Below are positions 15,556-24,570 of a stretch of DNA of 64,000 nucleotides, piece by piece. Position numbers and translations under genes: made by a program. This stretch comes from UBA7477 sp045602925. Its GTDB lineage: Bacteria; Bacillota; Clostridia; Oscillospirales; Ruminococcaceae. The DNA is taken from contig JAZSCN010000003.1 of assembly GCA_045602925.1 (NCBI GenBank), forward strand, positions 62,001 through 126,000, written 5' to 3'. Numbering within the stretch: position 1 is the first letter of the stretch; each line of letters opens with the position of its first letter. The notes beneath the pieces are model-generated. The model did not search any database and was not told the origin of the DNA. It saw nothing but the letters and a program-made list of their open reading frames with translations.

Positions 15556-18252
15556 TTAAGCGGGTTCCATCATCATTAAGTCAAACAAACTGAATGCATA
15601 ATCATCCGCCGGGTTAAATGAAGGCCAACCTACTGACTTATAAATTCGTTTTAACTCATCAAAGACTGTTTTAATAAACGTTGTCTTATAATCAATTTGG
15701 AAATGCTCTTCAAATTCAGGTGGCATTGTATCAAGATATGCAATTTTATCAATACCAAATTTGTTCTTATGCAAATATATAATCTTTGCAAGGTCTCCAG
15801 ATTTTACTTTTTCATATCCTTTGATACCTAACTTATCAAGAACTGTATTGAAGTTAATCGCAGCTCTTACATGGCCTGGTGCGCCAGTTGGCCACTTACG
15901 TGCACCAATATTATTGCCATGTACATCTTCAAGCATACTTTCATACTTTTGAACATTATTACAACGTTGAATTGTAACAATATCGTCAAGAGGCATTTCT
16001 TTAAACTTATTATAAAGATTTTGAAGAAGAGCCTCCGTAGATGCTTTATCCTGTGATATAATCATATGCTCAACTACTTCCTTTGCTGCAGCCTTAAGGT
16101 CACGAGTAAGAGTCGAACGAGCAAACTTCACACCAGTATACTTAAATGATGGTTTCTTAACACCTTCGTTATCAAGAATATGAAGAATATAATTCTTCTT
16201 TGCTTCTTCATCTTTATCTTTTCGTTTCAAGAAAATACCTGCATCACAGATTTTTTCTCGTTTGAAATATACCGTACACTTATTTGAATTAGTCGTTTCA
16301 GTAAACCACTTCTGGAATTCCTTATCAATGTAATCGTCACACTCTTGAACAAGAGCATATCCTTCAGGTGTCACTTTATCACCGTTACAAAGCTTTATAC
16401 CACACTTATCAAGACGAATACAACAAGAGTCAGTATCATTGAACACTACTACTGCTTCCAAGTCCTTTGCAGAAATATCAGGATTCTTCATTTTAACAAA
16501 GTTTCTTGCAAGAGTGTTCACATACTTAATAGATGTACTACCTGCAGTTGTAATTGCATTAGCCAAATCTGAGTCACCAATCGGATTCTTCTTAGATGAG
16601 ATAGCGCCATAAGCACTATTAATAAGAATCTTAAGAGCATACTGAAGAATATCCTTACGAGCTACCATTCGTCTAAGTTCATCAATTCTTTTTGCATCCT
16701 TACAAGTTTCAAGTTCCTTGTTATGCTCTTTAATTTCCTTACGAATTGCAGAACGTTGTGCGAACACCTCAGCCATATACTGTGCAAACACACCTGGCGT
16801 ATTTTGCTTAAATACACAACCATTTGGTGCCATACAATAGTTCATTTCCTTAATAAAGCGCTTAAATTGAGCTCGTGTAAGGTCATACTTAAGATTATCT
16901 TTGGTAAAAACAAACTTAAGTGAATCATTATCATCACCTTCATAAACACCGCCTGACTTAAAATAGGCCATACCTACCTTAGTTTCAGGAGAAATATTAA
17001 GACTAATTGCATTATTAGGATAAAGTGAGCCAGCGTCGAATGTCACACAGTCACGAGCAAATCCAGGTCGCAAAGATACATAACCACCAGGCTTTTTCTC
17101 ATTAGGATCAACCTCACGGTCATCCCAGTGAAGAACTTTATTCATACGGCGGCAACGAACTGCAACTGCACCATTAGTACCTGGAATTGTCATCATACCC
17201 TTTTCAAAGTTACAACAACCCATGTAAGATACCATTCGCAAAATCTGGAAATAACGAGTTTTCTCTTCAAGTTTAACAAGAAGTTCTACATCTCGAACGT
17301 TATATTCAACGAAAGTATTCCAATGATTTCGCATGAATTCATAAATGTTTGCTTCGCCTTGATAATCAACCTTACCTACACCCAATTCAAGGTTAGCAAT
17401 ATAATCCAATTTATAAGATTCTTGCTTTACAATTTTATACTTTGCATAAACGTCGATATGGTCAATAATCTGAACACCACCAAAACTAAACTTTGTATAA
17501 GGACGACCAAATTTATCCTCTGATTCAGATTCATAAAAGTTTTCATAAGGTGAAAGTTCAAGAAGTTTGTCCTCACCAAAAACCTTACGAATACGATTAA
17601 CTACATAAGGCATATCGAATCGGTTTAGATTCCAAGCCGTTACAATATCAGGATAATCATCCTTTTTCCAAAATTCAATAAAGGCATGCAATACACCACG
17701 TTCAGTAGTACAATTAATATACTCTACATTATCACCAAGGTCCTTACCTGTATAAGGATTTTTGGAAAATACAACGTACTTTTGTGTACTTGTATCGTAT
17801 ACAGTAATAATATTAATTTCAGAAGGTGCCGACCTCTTTAAATCAATTTGAGTTCTAGCATAATCAGCATATACAATTGCTTCAGGGAAACTACCATCAT
17901 CAGTTTCATCTACCTCAATATCGAAAAAGAGAATTCGCAATGGAAACTGGTCAAAATCAGGCTTATCATACTTGTCCCAAAAATAGTCCAACAAAAACTG
18001 ATGGTCTACACTAAAATTTTCATAATAGCGCTTAGCTCCATACGATTTAGTAAACTTAGTACGCTGTGCAGGTGTACTAAATTCTACCTTTTCTACGGGT
18101 TTATTAAAAATAGAAGTATATTCACCCTTAGGAGAATCAACAAAAAGATAAGGCTTATACGGTACATTGACCGTTAAGCGCTTACCTTCCTTGTTCCAAG
18201 TCCTAAGTTTAATACACTTTTCAGTTTGACTCCATGAACAATGTCTATACAT
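15556..18252 (-). CDS. DNA polymerase, family B (T4 gp43-like)
   Basis: 898 residues, the same length as T4 gp43. Exonuclease motifs: FFDIEVDE (about residue 110), WNLNRFDMPYV (about 210) and YNVRDVELL (about 310). Polymerase motifs: DAGSLYPNNAISLN (A), KILINSAYGAI (B) and FNDTDSC (C; usually YGDTD, here Phe-Asn). The C-terminus FSLFDLMMMEPA is hydrophobic and likely binds the clamp. It follows the gp46-like gene by one base in one operon. No intron or split is present. Confidence 0.95.
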   Translation of the reverse strand: MYRHCSWSQTEKCIKLRTWNKEGKRLTVNVPYKPYLFVDSPKGEYTSIFNKPVEKVEFSTPAQRTKFTKSYGAKRYYENFSVDHQFLLDYFWDKYDKPDFDQFPLRILFFDIEVDETDDGSFPEAIVYADYARTQIDLKRSAPSEINIITVYDTSTQKYVVFSKNPYTGKDLGDNVEYINCTTERGVLHAFIEFWKKDDYPDIVTAWNLNRFDMPYVVNRIRKVFGEDKLLELSPYENFYESESEDKFGRPYTKFSFGGVQIIDHIDVYAKYKIVKQESYKLDYIANLELGVGKVDYQGEANIYEFMRNHWNTFVEYNVRDVELLVKLEEKTRYFQILRMVSYMGCCNFEKGMMTIPGTNGAVAVRCRRMNKVLHWDDREVDPNEKKPGGYVSLRPGFARDCVTFDAGSLYPNNAISLNISPETKVGMAYFKSGGVYEGDDNDSLKFVFTKDNLKYDLTRAQFKRFIKEMNYCMAPNGCVFKQNTPGVFAQYMAEVFAQRSAIRKEIKEHNKELETCKDAKRIDELRRMVARKDILQYALKILINSAYGAISSKKNPIGDSDLANAITTAGSTSIKYVNTLARNFVKMKNPDISAKDLEAVVVFNDTDSCCIRLDKCGIKLCNGDKVTPEGYALVQECDDYIDKEFQKWFTETTNSNKCTVYFKREKICDAGIFLKRKDKDEEAKKNYILHILDNEGVKKPSFKYTGVKFARSTLTRDLKAAAKEVVEHMIISQDKASTEALLQNLYNKFKEMPLDDIVTIQRCNNVQKYESMLEDVHGNNIGARKWPTGAPGHVRAAINFNTVLDKLGIKGYEKVKSGDLAKIIYLHKNKFGIDKIAYLDTMPPEFEEHFQIDYKTTFIKTVFDELKRIYKSVGWPSFNPADDYAFSLFDLMMMEPA

Positions 18253-18253
18253 G

Positions 18254-20065
18254 TTACTCTATAATTCGTTTAGTAAATCCGTTAATTTTTTCAAGCGTAA
18301 TCACTTCATTAGTAAATGGAATTTGTGCTCCCGACTTATGAGAAATGATATACACTGCTTTATTTTCATTTTGTGTATGTTCTGATATGAAATTAAGAAT
18401 TATGTTAAGTGATTTATCATCAACAGATGAATCAAGAATCTCGTCAAAGAACACCACATTATAAGTTACCTGTTTTTGAAGTGTAATCATATCATTGATA
18501 GCAAATGAAATTGCTAAATCAATTTTCTTCATTTCAGCGCCTGAACAGTTACTATACAAACAAATAATGCCGTTAGAATCTTTAATTTCTTCCTCAAAAT
18601 ATTCATTAAATCTGAAATTAAATGTGCTCTTAATTGCATTAAGGTAATATTGTATACGGTTATTAAAAACGTCAAGCAACTTATTCACAATATATGCTCT
18701 TACACCATATTCACCAAGAATATGTTCACATATATTCATCTTACCAATGCTACGTTCAAGTGCTTCTATCTTAGTTTTGACTTCATCTATAGTTTTTTGA
18801 GTTTCAACAACCATATTTCTGAAAGTTTCAATACCAGATGAATCAGGTGCCTTATTTTTAGAATCTATCTGCTCATTATAAAGGTCAATAATACGATTAG
18901 ATTCTTTAATTTTAGCTTCAATAAACTCAAATTTACGAATATTTTCATTAATTTCATTAAGAGCTTTAGAAATATCTGAAATTAATTCATTTATTTCAGT
19001 TTCTTTTGTCTCTAATGTACCAAGACGACTAACAATATCTGCTAATTTCTCAGTTAATTTATTCTTTTCATCTATAATTTCATTTAGATGACTTTCATCA
19101 TATGCTCGTTTACAAGTAGGACAAATTCCAGTATCACTTTCAATCTTCTTAAGCTCTTTACGAGTTATACCTTCCTCAATATGAAGATTAGATTTGACTT
19201 TAGATAATGTATCAATAAACTTATGCTTCTCATAAAGTTCAGATTGCAAATCATCTTTACTTTTACCATCAGAAGAAGTGAAAATTAGGTCCTTCTGAAC
19301 TGATTTCATCTCATCAATTTTACCTTCCTCTATAACAATCTTATCCTTAATGGCTTGAATTTCCTCTTGACGTCTATTATAATAATCTTCCTGAATTTTT
19401 AAAAGATTTTCAATCTGAATATTATAATCGCTGATACTTTTTTCATGAATACTCAACGTATTTTGTTCCAAACTGTATTCTCCCTTAATAGCACGAATAT
19501 CATCACGCAAATAGCGACCCATTATAGAAAAAATATCTAAGCTGAATATAGTTTCAATAAAGTTTTTCTTATCAGCTTTCTTTTTTGCCATGAACGGAAT
19601 AGTATTATTTGCACGCATTATAATACAATTTTGGAAAATATCCTTTTCTGCTAGAAACAATTCCTCAATGAACTTATTAGTTTCTGCAGTAGTAGATTTA
19701 GTAATTTCAGAACCATTTTTCCAAATCTTAAGAGATTGAGGTGCAATTTTACGCTCAATCAAATATGTATCTCTACCGCTTAAGCTATCAGTAATATCAG
19801 CTTCTAAGCGAACGATACAATTCTTTCCAACTTTACGATTAACAATATAACTAAGTTTAGAAATTTCTCGCATTGTAGTACCAAACAATGCAAAATAAAA
19901 TGAGTCTAAGATACAACTTTTACCTACACCATTTTTAATATCATTTTCATCACGATTATAGCCAGTGATAACATTTAAACCATTATTAAATTCTATTTCT
20001 AGTGGCTCATTACCAACTGATAAGAAATTTTGTATGTAAAGTTTTTTAAACTCAATATTTTTCAT
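18254..20065 (-). CDS. Recombination nuclease ATPase subunit (gp46 / Rad50-SbcC-like)
   Basis: 603 residues (T4 gp46 is 560). N-terminal Walker A within GYNRDENDIKNGVGKSCI; a central coiled coil is split by a zinc hook, CPTCKRAY (about residue 310). C-terminal signature and Walker B are VVFFDEILDSSVDDKS, followed by YIISHKSG. Works with the gp47-like nuclease at 27.9 kb to resect ends. In T4 genes 46 and 47 are near neighbours; here the NAD block and the 26.2-kb late gene separate them. It leads the gp46-polymerase operon from an AGAACT promoter. Confidence 0.92.
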   Translation of the reverse strand: MKNIEFKKLYIQNFLSVGNEPLEIEFNNGLNVITGYNRDENDIKNGVGKSCILDSFYFALFGTTMREISKLSYIVNRKVGKNCIVRLEADITDSLSGRDTYLIERKIAPQSLKIWKNGSEITKSTTAETNKFIEELFLAEKDIFQNCIIMRANNTIPFMAKKKADKKNFIETIFSLDIFSIMGRYLRDDIRAIKGEYSLEQNTLSIHEKSISDYNIQIENLLKIQEDYYNRRQEEIQAIKDKIVIEEGKIDEMKSVQKDLIFTSSDGKSKDDLQSELYEKHKFIDTLSKVKSNLHIEEGITRKELKKIESDTGICPTCKRAYDESHLNEIIDEKNKLTEKLADIVSRLGTLETKETEINELISDISKALNEINENIRKFEFIEAKIKESNRIIDLYNEQIDSKNKAPDSSGIETFRNMVVETQKTIDEVKTKIEALERSIGKMNICEHILGEYGVRAYIVNKLLDVFNNRIQYYLNAIKSTFNFRFNEYFEEEIKDSNGIICLYSNCSGAEMKKIDLAISFAINDMITLQKQVTYNVVFFDEILDSSVDDKSLNIILNFISEHTQNENKAVYIISHKSGAQIPFTNEVITLEKINGFTKRIIE

Positions 20066-20069
20066 AAGA

Positions 20070-20089
20070 CAAAATATACTTAAGTTCTA
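20070..20089 (-). promoter_or_regulatory. AGAACT promoter of gp46-polymerase operon
   Basis: AGAACT-TAAG-TATATT, seven bases before the ATG at 20065. Confidence 0.65.
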
Positions 20090-20097
20090 TTATAAAG

Positions 20098-20120
20098 AAA
20101 GGCCGAATTAATCGGCCTTT
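20098..20120 (-). terminator. Terminator after NAD synthetase
   Basis: AAAGGCCGA stem with complement, containing the stop codon at 20108 and followed on the minus strand by CTTTAT. Confidence 0.75.
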
Positions 20121-21061
20121 ACAAAGTTAGGAAGATAAGTGAAATCAGGTTGTGGCATTTGAACAATCTCCAACTTGAACTTATTCTGCTTATACTTCTT
20201 TTTAATCATCTCCTTGAACTCATCTGTTCCCTCATTGAGACGAATAAACTTATCAAGGTCAGCATAAGTGAAGCCTAGACGTTCCTCATCAGTCTGTGCT
20301 TGAAGACCATCAACAGGGGTCTTGTCAATTAAATTAACAAGCATACTCCTGGTTAAAGGTTTAGATTCATCAATACCAAGAACATCGATAAGATACTTAC
20401 CAAGCTCCTTTACCTCAGTTACTGTAAGACCCTGAATAGGAGCATACGACCCTGCATTATCACCAAACTGGGTAGCATATCCTACCATATCTTCAGAAAG
20501 ATTAGAAGTATTGATTACACGACCATCTACACACTGACCTACTGCATGAAGTGTAGACATTCTAATACGAGCAGGAAGGTTAATTTCCATATCCTTAGTT
20601 GGGTAGATACCACTCGTCTTACGATCAGCCCAAATCTGTGAAGTAATTGCATTTACGCTGTCACCAATATCCACCATAGTCTGATGAATACCAAGAATAT
20701 CACATACATCCATACTATCCTTAAGGTCAGACTGTTCATGTTGTGGCATCATTACACCATAAACACGTTCACTACCAAAGATTGCGCAAAGCAACATGGC
20801 AACTACAGTGCTGTCCTTACCACCACTAATACCAACAACAAAGTTTTTAGCATTAGTCTGCTCTGCCCACACCTTCATGTGAGCCTTAATATTTGTGAAC
20901 GCCACTTGAGGCGTAAACTTATATTCCTTTTCTATATTCATTTTTCTTTCGTATAATTCTTTAAGTGTGCCTTTTGTCCAATCTACGTCAGTTATATACT
21001 CTTTGGGTAATTTAGTTCTATTCACCACCATTTCCCATAGTTCAAACCCATTATTTTTCAT
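20108..21061 (-). CDS. nadE: NH3-dependent NAD+ synthetase
   Basis: Converts nicotinate adenine dinucleotide to NAD+ with ATP and ammonia. 317 residues, no N-terminal glutaminase domain. PP-loop VVGISGGKDSTVVA (about residues 82-95), then PARIRMSTLHAVGQ, NTSNLSEDMVGYATQFGD and the C-terminal loop LGFTYADLDKFI, all typical of NadE. It lies 17 bases after the macrodomain gene and closes the operon Nampt-51aa-macro-NadE, which ends at a hairpin. An unlinked NMNAT-like gene at 46.7 kb could supply the preceding adenylyl transfer. Confidence 0.93.
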   Translation of the reverse strand: MKNNGFELWEMVVNRTKLPKEYITDVDWTKGTLKELYERKMNIEKEYKFTPQVAFTNIKAHMKVWAEQTNAKNFVVGISGGKDSTVVAMLLCAIFGSERVYGVMMPQHEQSDLKDSMDVCDILGIHQTMVDIGDSVNAITSQIWADRKTSGIYPTKDMEINLPARIRMSTLHAVGQCVDGRVINTSNLSEDMVGYATQFGDNAGSYAPIQGLTVTEVKELGKYLIDVLGIDESKPLTRSMLVNLIDKTPVDGLQAQTDEERLGFTYADLDKFIRLNEGTDEFKEMIKKKYKQNKFKLEIVQMPQPDFTYLPNFVKAD

Positions 21062-21078
21062 ATTGTTTTGGAAAACAG

Positions 21079-21525
21079 TTAAAAGGGTTCATAAATTTCA
21101 ATGTTTATATTATTATCAAGTTCTGATAGAATAGAAATAATTTTTTCTTTCACGTCTTCCCACTTTAATCCACCAAGTCCGCAACCTAATGCAGGAATTG
21201 CTACAGACTTAATACCTAACTTATCATAATTCTTTGCAAGATATTCTAGTCCGCTCTCAACATATTCCATCAGACTGGGATTTTTCCAATGAATTTTTGT
21301 CGGGAATAAAAGAACCTTATGATTTTCATCACCATCTATAACGTAAAGTTCGCCAACCTTTATTTCCCTATTTTGACACATCTTTTTATAAGTTTCAAAA
21401 TGTTCAGGGAACTTCTTTTTGAAAGCGAGTGCCAACCCACCACCCATGACACCTACACAGTTGATGGGGTTGGCAATCACTTCACAAGATGACTTGAATA
21501 TGTCTCCTTGTTTAATAAATTTCAT
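21079..21525 (-). CDS. Macrodomain, DarG/TARG1-like ADP-ribosyl hydrolase
   Basis: 148 residues from the ATG at 21525; a TTG extension of five codons is open but unlikely. The whole protein is a macrodomain: QGDIFKSSCEVIANPINCVG, then VMGGGLALAFKKKFP, LLFPTKIHWKNPS and IPALGCGLGGLKWEDV. This pattern is that of the DarG antitoxin macrodomain, which removes ADP-ribose from thymidine in DNA. No DarT toxin is adjacent. In this setting it probably reverses DarT-type modification of phage DNA, or handles free ADP-ribose released by NADases. It sits two genes from the Nampt homologue. Confidence 0.88.
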   Translation of the reverse strand: MKFIKQGDIFKSSCEVIANPINCVGVMGGGLALAFKKKFPEHFETYKKMCQNREIKVGELYVIDGDENHKVLLFPTKIHWKNPSLMEYVESGLEYLAKNYDKLGIKSVAIPALGCGLGGLKWEDVKEKIISILSELDNNINIEIYEPF

Positions 21526-21526
21526 T

Positions 21527-21682
21527 TTATTTTCTTCCAAAAAGTCTACTATCTGTAAGTTTTCTAAAAAACAGAGCGGTAGACCAAGTTTTAAATGTAC
21601 GGGTTTCGTCTCTTTTTTCTTCAGGAATCCAATGAGTTACAAAAAACTTAATTTTTCGCCATTTACTTCTATGAACTTTCAT
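21527..21682 (-). CDS. Small basic protein between Nampt and macrodomain genes
   Basis: 51 residues, starting MKVHRSKWRKIKFFVTHWIP, Arg/Lys/Phe/Trp-rich. Two bases separate it from the Nampt stop and one base from the macrodomain start, which supports it as a real gene in the operon. No family recognised. Confidence 0.6.
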   Translation of the reverse strand: MKVHRSKWRKIKFFVTHWIPEEKRDETRTFKTWSTALFFRKLTDSRLFGRK

Positions 21683-21684
21683 GA

Positions 21685-23529
21685 TTACAAGTTTTCGTCA
21701 ATTGTTTCACGAATACTCTCAAAGTTCTGCTTAAATTCCTGACCATTCTTGAAGTAAGTGATTAGAGCAGAATTCTTACCAATCAAGTCCTTCTCATAAA
21801 GTTCATCTTCATAAGTCAGTTCTCCATTCTCATTGAAGAAAATTCTGCACAATCCCTTCTGAGATTTCTTACCACTGAAGTTCTTAGGGTCTTTGAATAC
21901 ATGGCGCTCTGCTTCCTCTACACTACAGTGCATAATGTCACCTTCATAACCCTCATCATACCACTCTCTCGCAATGTACTTGGAGTGGGTACACTTAATG
22001 GCCACTGAGAAGGTGTCGCGCGTAAATGGTGACAAACTACCATCTTCATTCTCAAGAGCCTGGAAAGAGAACGAACCAACACCAAGACTTACATTATTGG
22101 CTGCAAAGCCCTTGATAGCAAGACGATTATAGATTTTCTTAGCACGAGTAATAGTAATGCTATCACCATAAACTGCCTTAATACCAGGGTTGAGAACTTT
22201 GAACCCCTTGGAATTCACTGAACCGCCAAAAATTTCATACATGGTTTCCACCATGCCCTTCTCTTCCCAAGTACGAGAACGATTCTGAAGAACACCTGCC
22301 GCCCACATCATAGGACAATTCTTATCAACAGTCTCATCAATGCTATGCAAATGTTCAACTGCACGAATACGAACAAGGTATTCCACACCATCACATACTA
22401 CTGCTACAAGATCACCCTCACGGAAACCTTGCTCCCAAAGGTTATTTGCTTCCTCTTCTGTAAACATTAGAGTCATACACTCAAATTTAGACTTAGTTCC
22501 ATCTTCAAGCATGTCCTTAGGAATACGCTTTATTGCATTAGCATGAAGAACAGGAACAGTACCACAGAGAGCATCTACGGGCTCAGCACTATCATGACGA
22601 ACACCGATAAACACACCACGCTTACCACGTGCATCAATCTCATGCATGAAATAGTTAGGAAGAATGTTAGTTAACACATTCCAAAAATCATAACTGTCGC
22701 AAACAGCAGCAAATGATACATCCCAGTAGAGGTTAAAGAGATACTGGAATGTAAAGAATTCATCTCCACCATCAAGACAAGCATGAGAAGTCATTACACT
22801 ATGCTCAGTAGAAGTCAAACCACGAACATTACCGTCACACTTACCATAAACATTTTGGATATGCTTTCGTGCAGCAACAGTGGAAGAGTTCCACATTGAA
22901 GTAAGCCAAGCAACGGAAGCATTTACAGCACTCTCGTTACTTTCCTGACCGCGCATGGAGAAGTCACACATAGCAGTTCGCTCATCAATACCATTTTCTA
23001 CAGTCTTAGCAAATGCCTCACGAGCAATCTTACGATATTCACGAGCAATAGTAGCACTTACCATAGGATGCCAAATAGCAGCAGACAGAGAAGCCTCAAG
23101 AGCCTGACCAACCCAGAAGAACTGAGGATTGGTAGATTTGATTTCAAGACAAGGAACACCCATGGGGACGAGAGTACCCTCGGCAACAGCGTTAATTTCT
23201 ACAGGCAAATAACCAAGTTCATGAAGAGCCTTGAAATGGCCAATAGTCTTATCAATCATTTCATCAGTATAACCAAGTCCAAGATTAAGCACCTCACGAA
23301 TCTCATGCTCGCAATCCTCAAAGTTTCGATTGAAGAAATTATCATTAAAATTCTCCACTACATAAGAATGCACATAAGCACTCAAACCGAAGAATACTAC
23401 CTTATCGATACCCTTGAGACGAGAACCACGAGGGGTGAGATAAGAAGTAAGTTCTCGCAGTTCAGGACGATACTGGAGAATGTGTGTTAGTTTATAAAAA
23501 TCTGTCAATAGAAATGGATTCATATTCAT
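21685..23529 (-). CDS. nadV: Nicotinamide phosphoribosyltransferase homologue (NadV/Nampt or Namat)
   Basis: Joins nicotinamide to PRPP giving NMN; the related Namat of the phage NARP1 pathway instead uses ADP-ribose pyrophosphate and makes NAD+ directly. 614 residues from the ATG at 23529; eight bases separate that ATG from TATAAT, which supports this start. Family motifs: LLTDFYKLTH, LPVEINAVAEGTLVPMG, MVSATIAREYRKI, FSMRG and VRHDSAEP (usually RxDSGxP). It is over 100 residues longer than typical Nampt (about 490), with extra sequence after VRHDSAEP (about residues 330-400). Which substrate it uses cannot be read from sequence. Confidence 0.9.
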   Translation of the reverse strand: MNMNPFLLTDFYKLTHILQYRPELRELTSYLTPRGSRLKGIDKVVFFGLSAYVHSYVVENFNDNFFNRNFEDCEHEIREVLNLGLGYTDEMIDKTIGHFKALHELGYLPVEINAVAEGTLVPMGVPCLEIKSTNPQFFWVGQALEASLSAAIWHPMVSATIAREYRKIAREAFAKTVENGIDERTAMCDFSMRGQESNESAVNASVAWLTSMWNSSTVAARKHIQNVYGKCDGNVRGLTSTEHSVMTSHACLDGGDEFFTFQYLFNLYWDVSFAAVCDSYDFWNVLTNILPNYFMHEIDARGKRGVFIGVRHDSAEPVDALCGTVPVLHANAIKRIPKDMLEDGTKSKFECMTLMFTEEEANNLWEQGFREGDLVAVVCDGVEYLVRIRAVEHLHSIDETVDKNCPMMWAAGVLQNRSRTWEEKGMVETMYEIFGGSVNSKGFKVLNPGIKAVYGDSITITRAKKIYNRLAIKGFAANNVSLGVGSFSFQALENEDGSLSPFTRDTFSVAIKCTHSKYIAREWYDEGYEGDIMHCSVEEAERHVFKDPKNFSGKKSQKGLCRIFFNENGELTYEDELYEKDLIGKNSALITYFKNGQEFKQNFESIRETIDENL

Positions 23530-23534
23530 AACCA

Positions 23535-23551
23535 AATATTATATTAGTTCT
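23535..23551 (-). promoter_or_regulatory. AGAACT promoter of the nadV-nadE operon
   Basis: AGAACT-AA-TATAAT on the minus strand (spacing two here; TAATAT at the usual spacing of four), eight bases before the ATG at 23529. Confidence 0.65.
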
Positions 23552-23563
23552 GTGTAAAGAAAA

Positions 23564-23586
23564 AGCCTAGACTTATGGTCTAGGCT
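23564..23586 (-). terminator. Terminator after the PRPP-synthetase homologue
   Basis: AGCCTAGAC stem with complement, then TTTTTC on the minus strand. It separates the two NAD operons. Confidence 0.8.
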
Positions 23587-24367
23587 CCGAGGTTTCAAAA
23601 GCTGGTATCATTTCCAACGTATCAGCCGAGTAGATATTGTCAATTAAACCATTACCCTTAGAATTGTAGAAATTTCGTGCTTCAGGTTTGAGGTGGGTTA
23701 TATACAAATCTACTTGAGCAGCACCCATTTCACGGAGAACCTTAGCAGCCTCCACAAATGTTCTACCGCCCATAACCATGTCATCTACAATAAGAATTCG
23801 CTTACCTTCAATGTCAGTTTTATCTGCAATTACCTCATAACAAACGATTTCACCTGTATCAAGATTACGTTTCTTATTACCAAAACGATAAGGCATATCA
23901 ATCAGTTCACTATACTTCTTAGCAGCACCATTATCAGGATAGAAATACAAATCGTAGTTGTTTTTATCTACATTTATTGGATGAACCACTGGATAAATTA
24001 CACGACAACGATTAAGAAGTGCAGGAAGAACATTACTATGTGGGTCATAAACTTCAACTACTGTAAACTTTAGCTCATTAATAACCTGGGCGACATACTT
24101 GAGTGAGAATAGATGACTCTCCATCTCTCTATCCATCTGACAATAAGGAAAATACTTAATAATCAGCTCACAACGTGTGGGTTCAATCATAGTATCATCA
24201 AACCACTTCTTAACTACCATGAGATTGAGCAAGTCCTCATTGCTTTCAAAAATCAATTCAAACTTATTACAATCTTTAATTGACATTGCATAAGTCAAAG
24301 GACTATAATCTACCTCATTATTAGGGAAGCGGCCCTTTACAACATTTTCACCATTAAATTTCAACAT
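23573..24367 (-). CDS. prs: Ribose-phosphate pyrophosphokinase homologue (Prs, or Adps of NARP1)
   Basis: 264 residues, shorter than bacterial Prs (about 315). Recognisable Prs blocks: IKYFPYCQMDREM (the PYARQDR region), VVEVYDPHSN (the DLHS region) and the PRPP loop RILIVDDMVMGGRTFVEA. Standard Prs makes PRPP from ribose-5-phosphate and ATP. The Adps relatives pyrophosphorylate ADP-ribose. Being one gene from the Nampt homologue, it should feed that enzyme. The substrate cannot be decided here. It is the last gene of the operon starting with the nicotinamidase. Confidence 0.88.
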   Translation of the reverse strand: MLKFNGENVVKGRFPNNEVDYSPLTYAMSIKDCNKFELIFESNEDLLNLMVVKKWFDDTMIEPTRCELIIKYFPYCQMDREMESHLFSLKYVAQVINELKFTVVEVYDPHSNVLPALLNRCRVIYPVVHPINVDKNNYDLYFYPDNGAAKKYSELIDMPYRFGNKKRNLDTGEIVCYEVIADKTDIEGKRILIVDDMVMGGRTFVEAAKVLREMGAAQVDLYITHLKPEARNFYNSKGNGLIDNIYSADTLEMIPAFETSEPRP

Positions 24368-24372
24368 ATTTT

Positions 24373-24570
24373 TTATCCTCTGTTATATTTCCAAAAAGTT
24401 TCAAGCTTCATAGCATATTCCCCTGCATCCGCCCAATTGTCAAAGCACTTTCTCTCCATTTCATTACCACTGTTATCATAGAAATATACTACCCAATGAC
24501 GTCCATCATTTGGTGAAGCCCCTTTAATCTTTGTGAGAGTTTCTCTAATTACAATATTATCAAGTTTCAT
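24373..24570 (-). CDS. Unknown 65-aa protein, paralogue of the one at 33.1 kb
   Basis: Start chosen at the ATG at 24570, giving an 11-base overlap with the preceding gene rather than 83. The stretch FDNWADAGEYAMKLETFWKY aligns with FDNPIYAGDAVESLKAFYSY of the 68-residue protein at 33127-33333. Function unknown. Confidence 0.65.
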   Translation of the reverse strand: MKLDNIVIRETLTKIKGASPNDGRHWVVYFYDNSGNEMERKCFDNWADAGEYAMKLETFWKYNRG

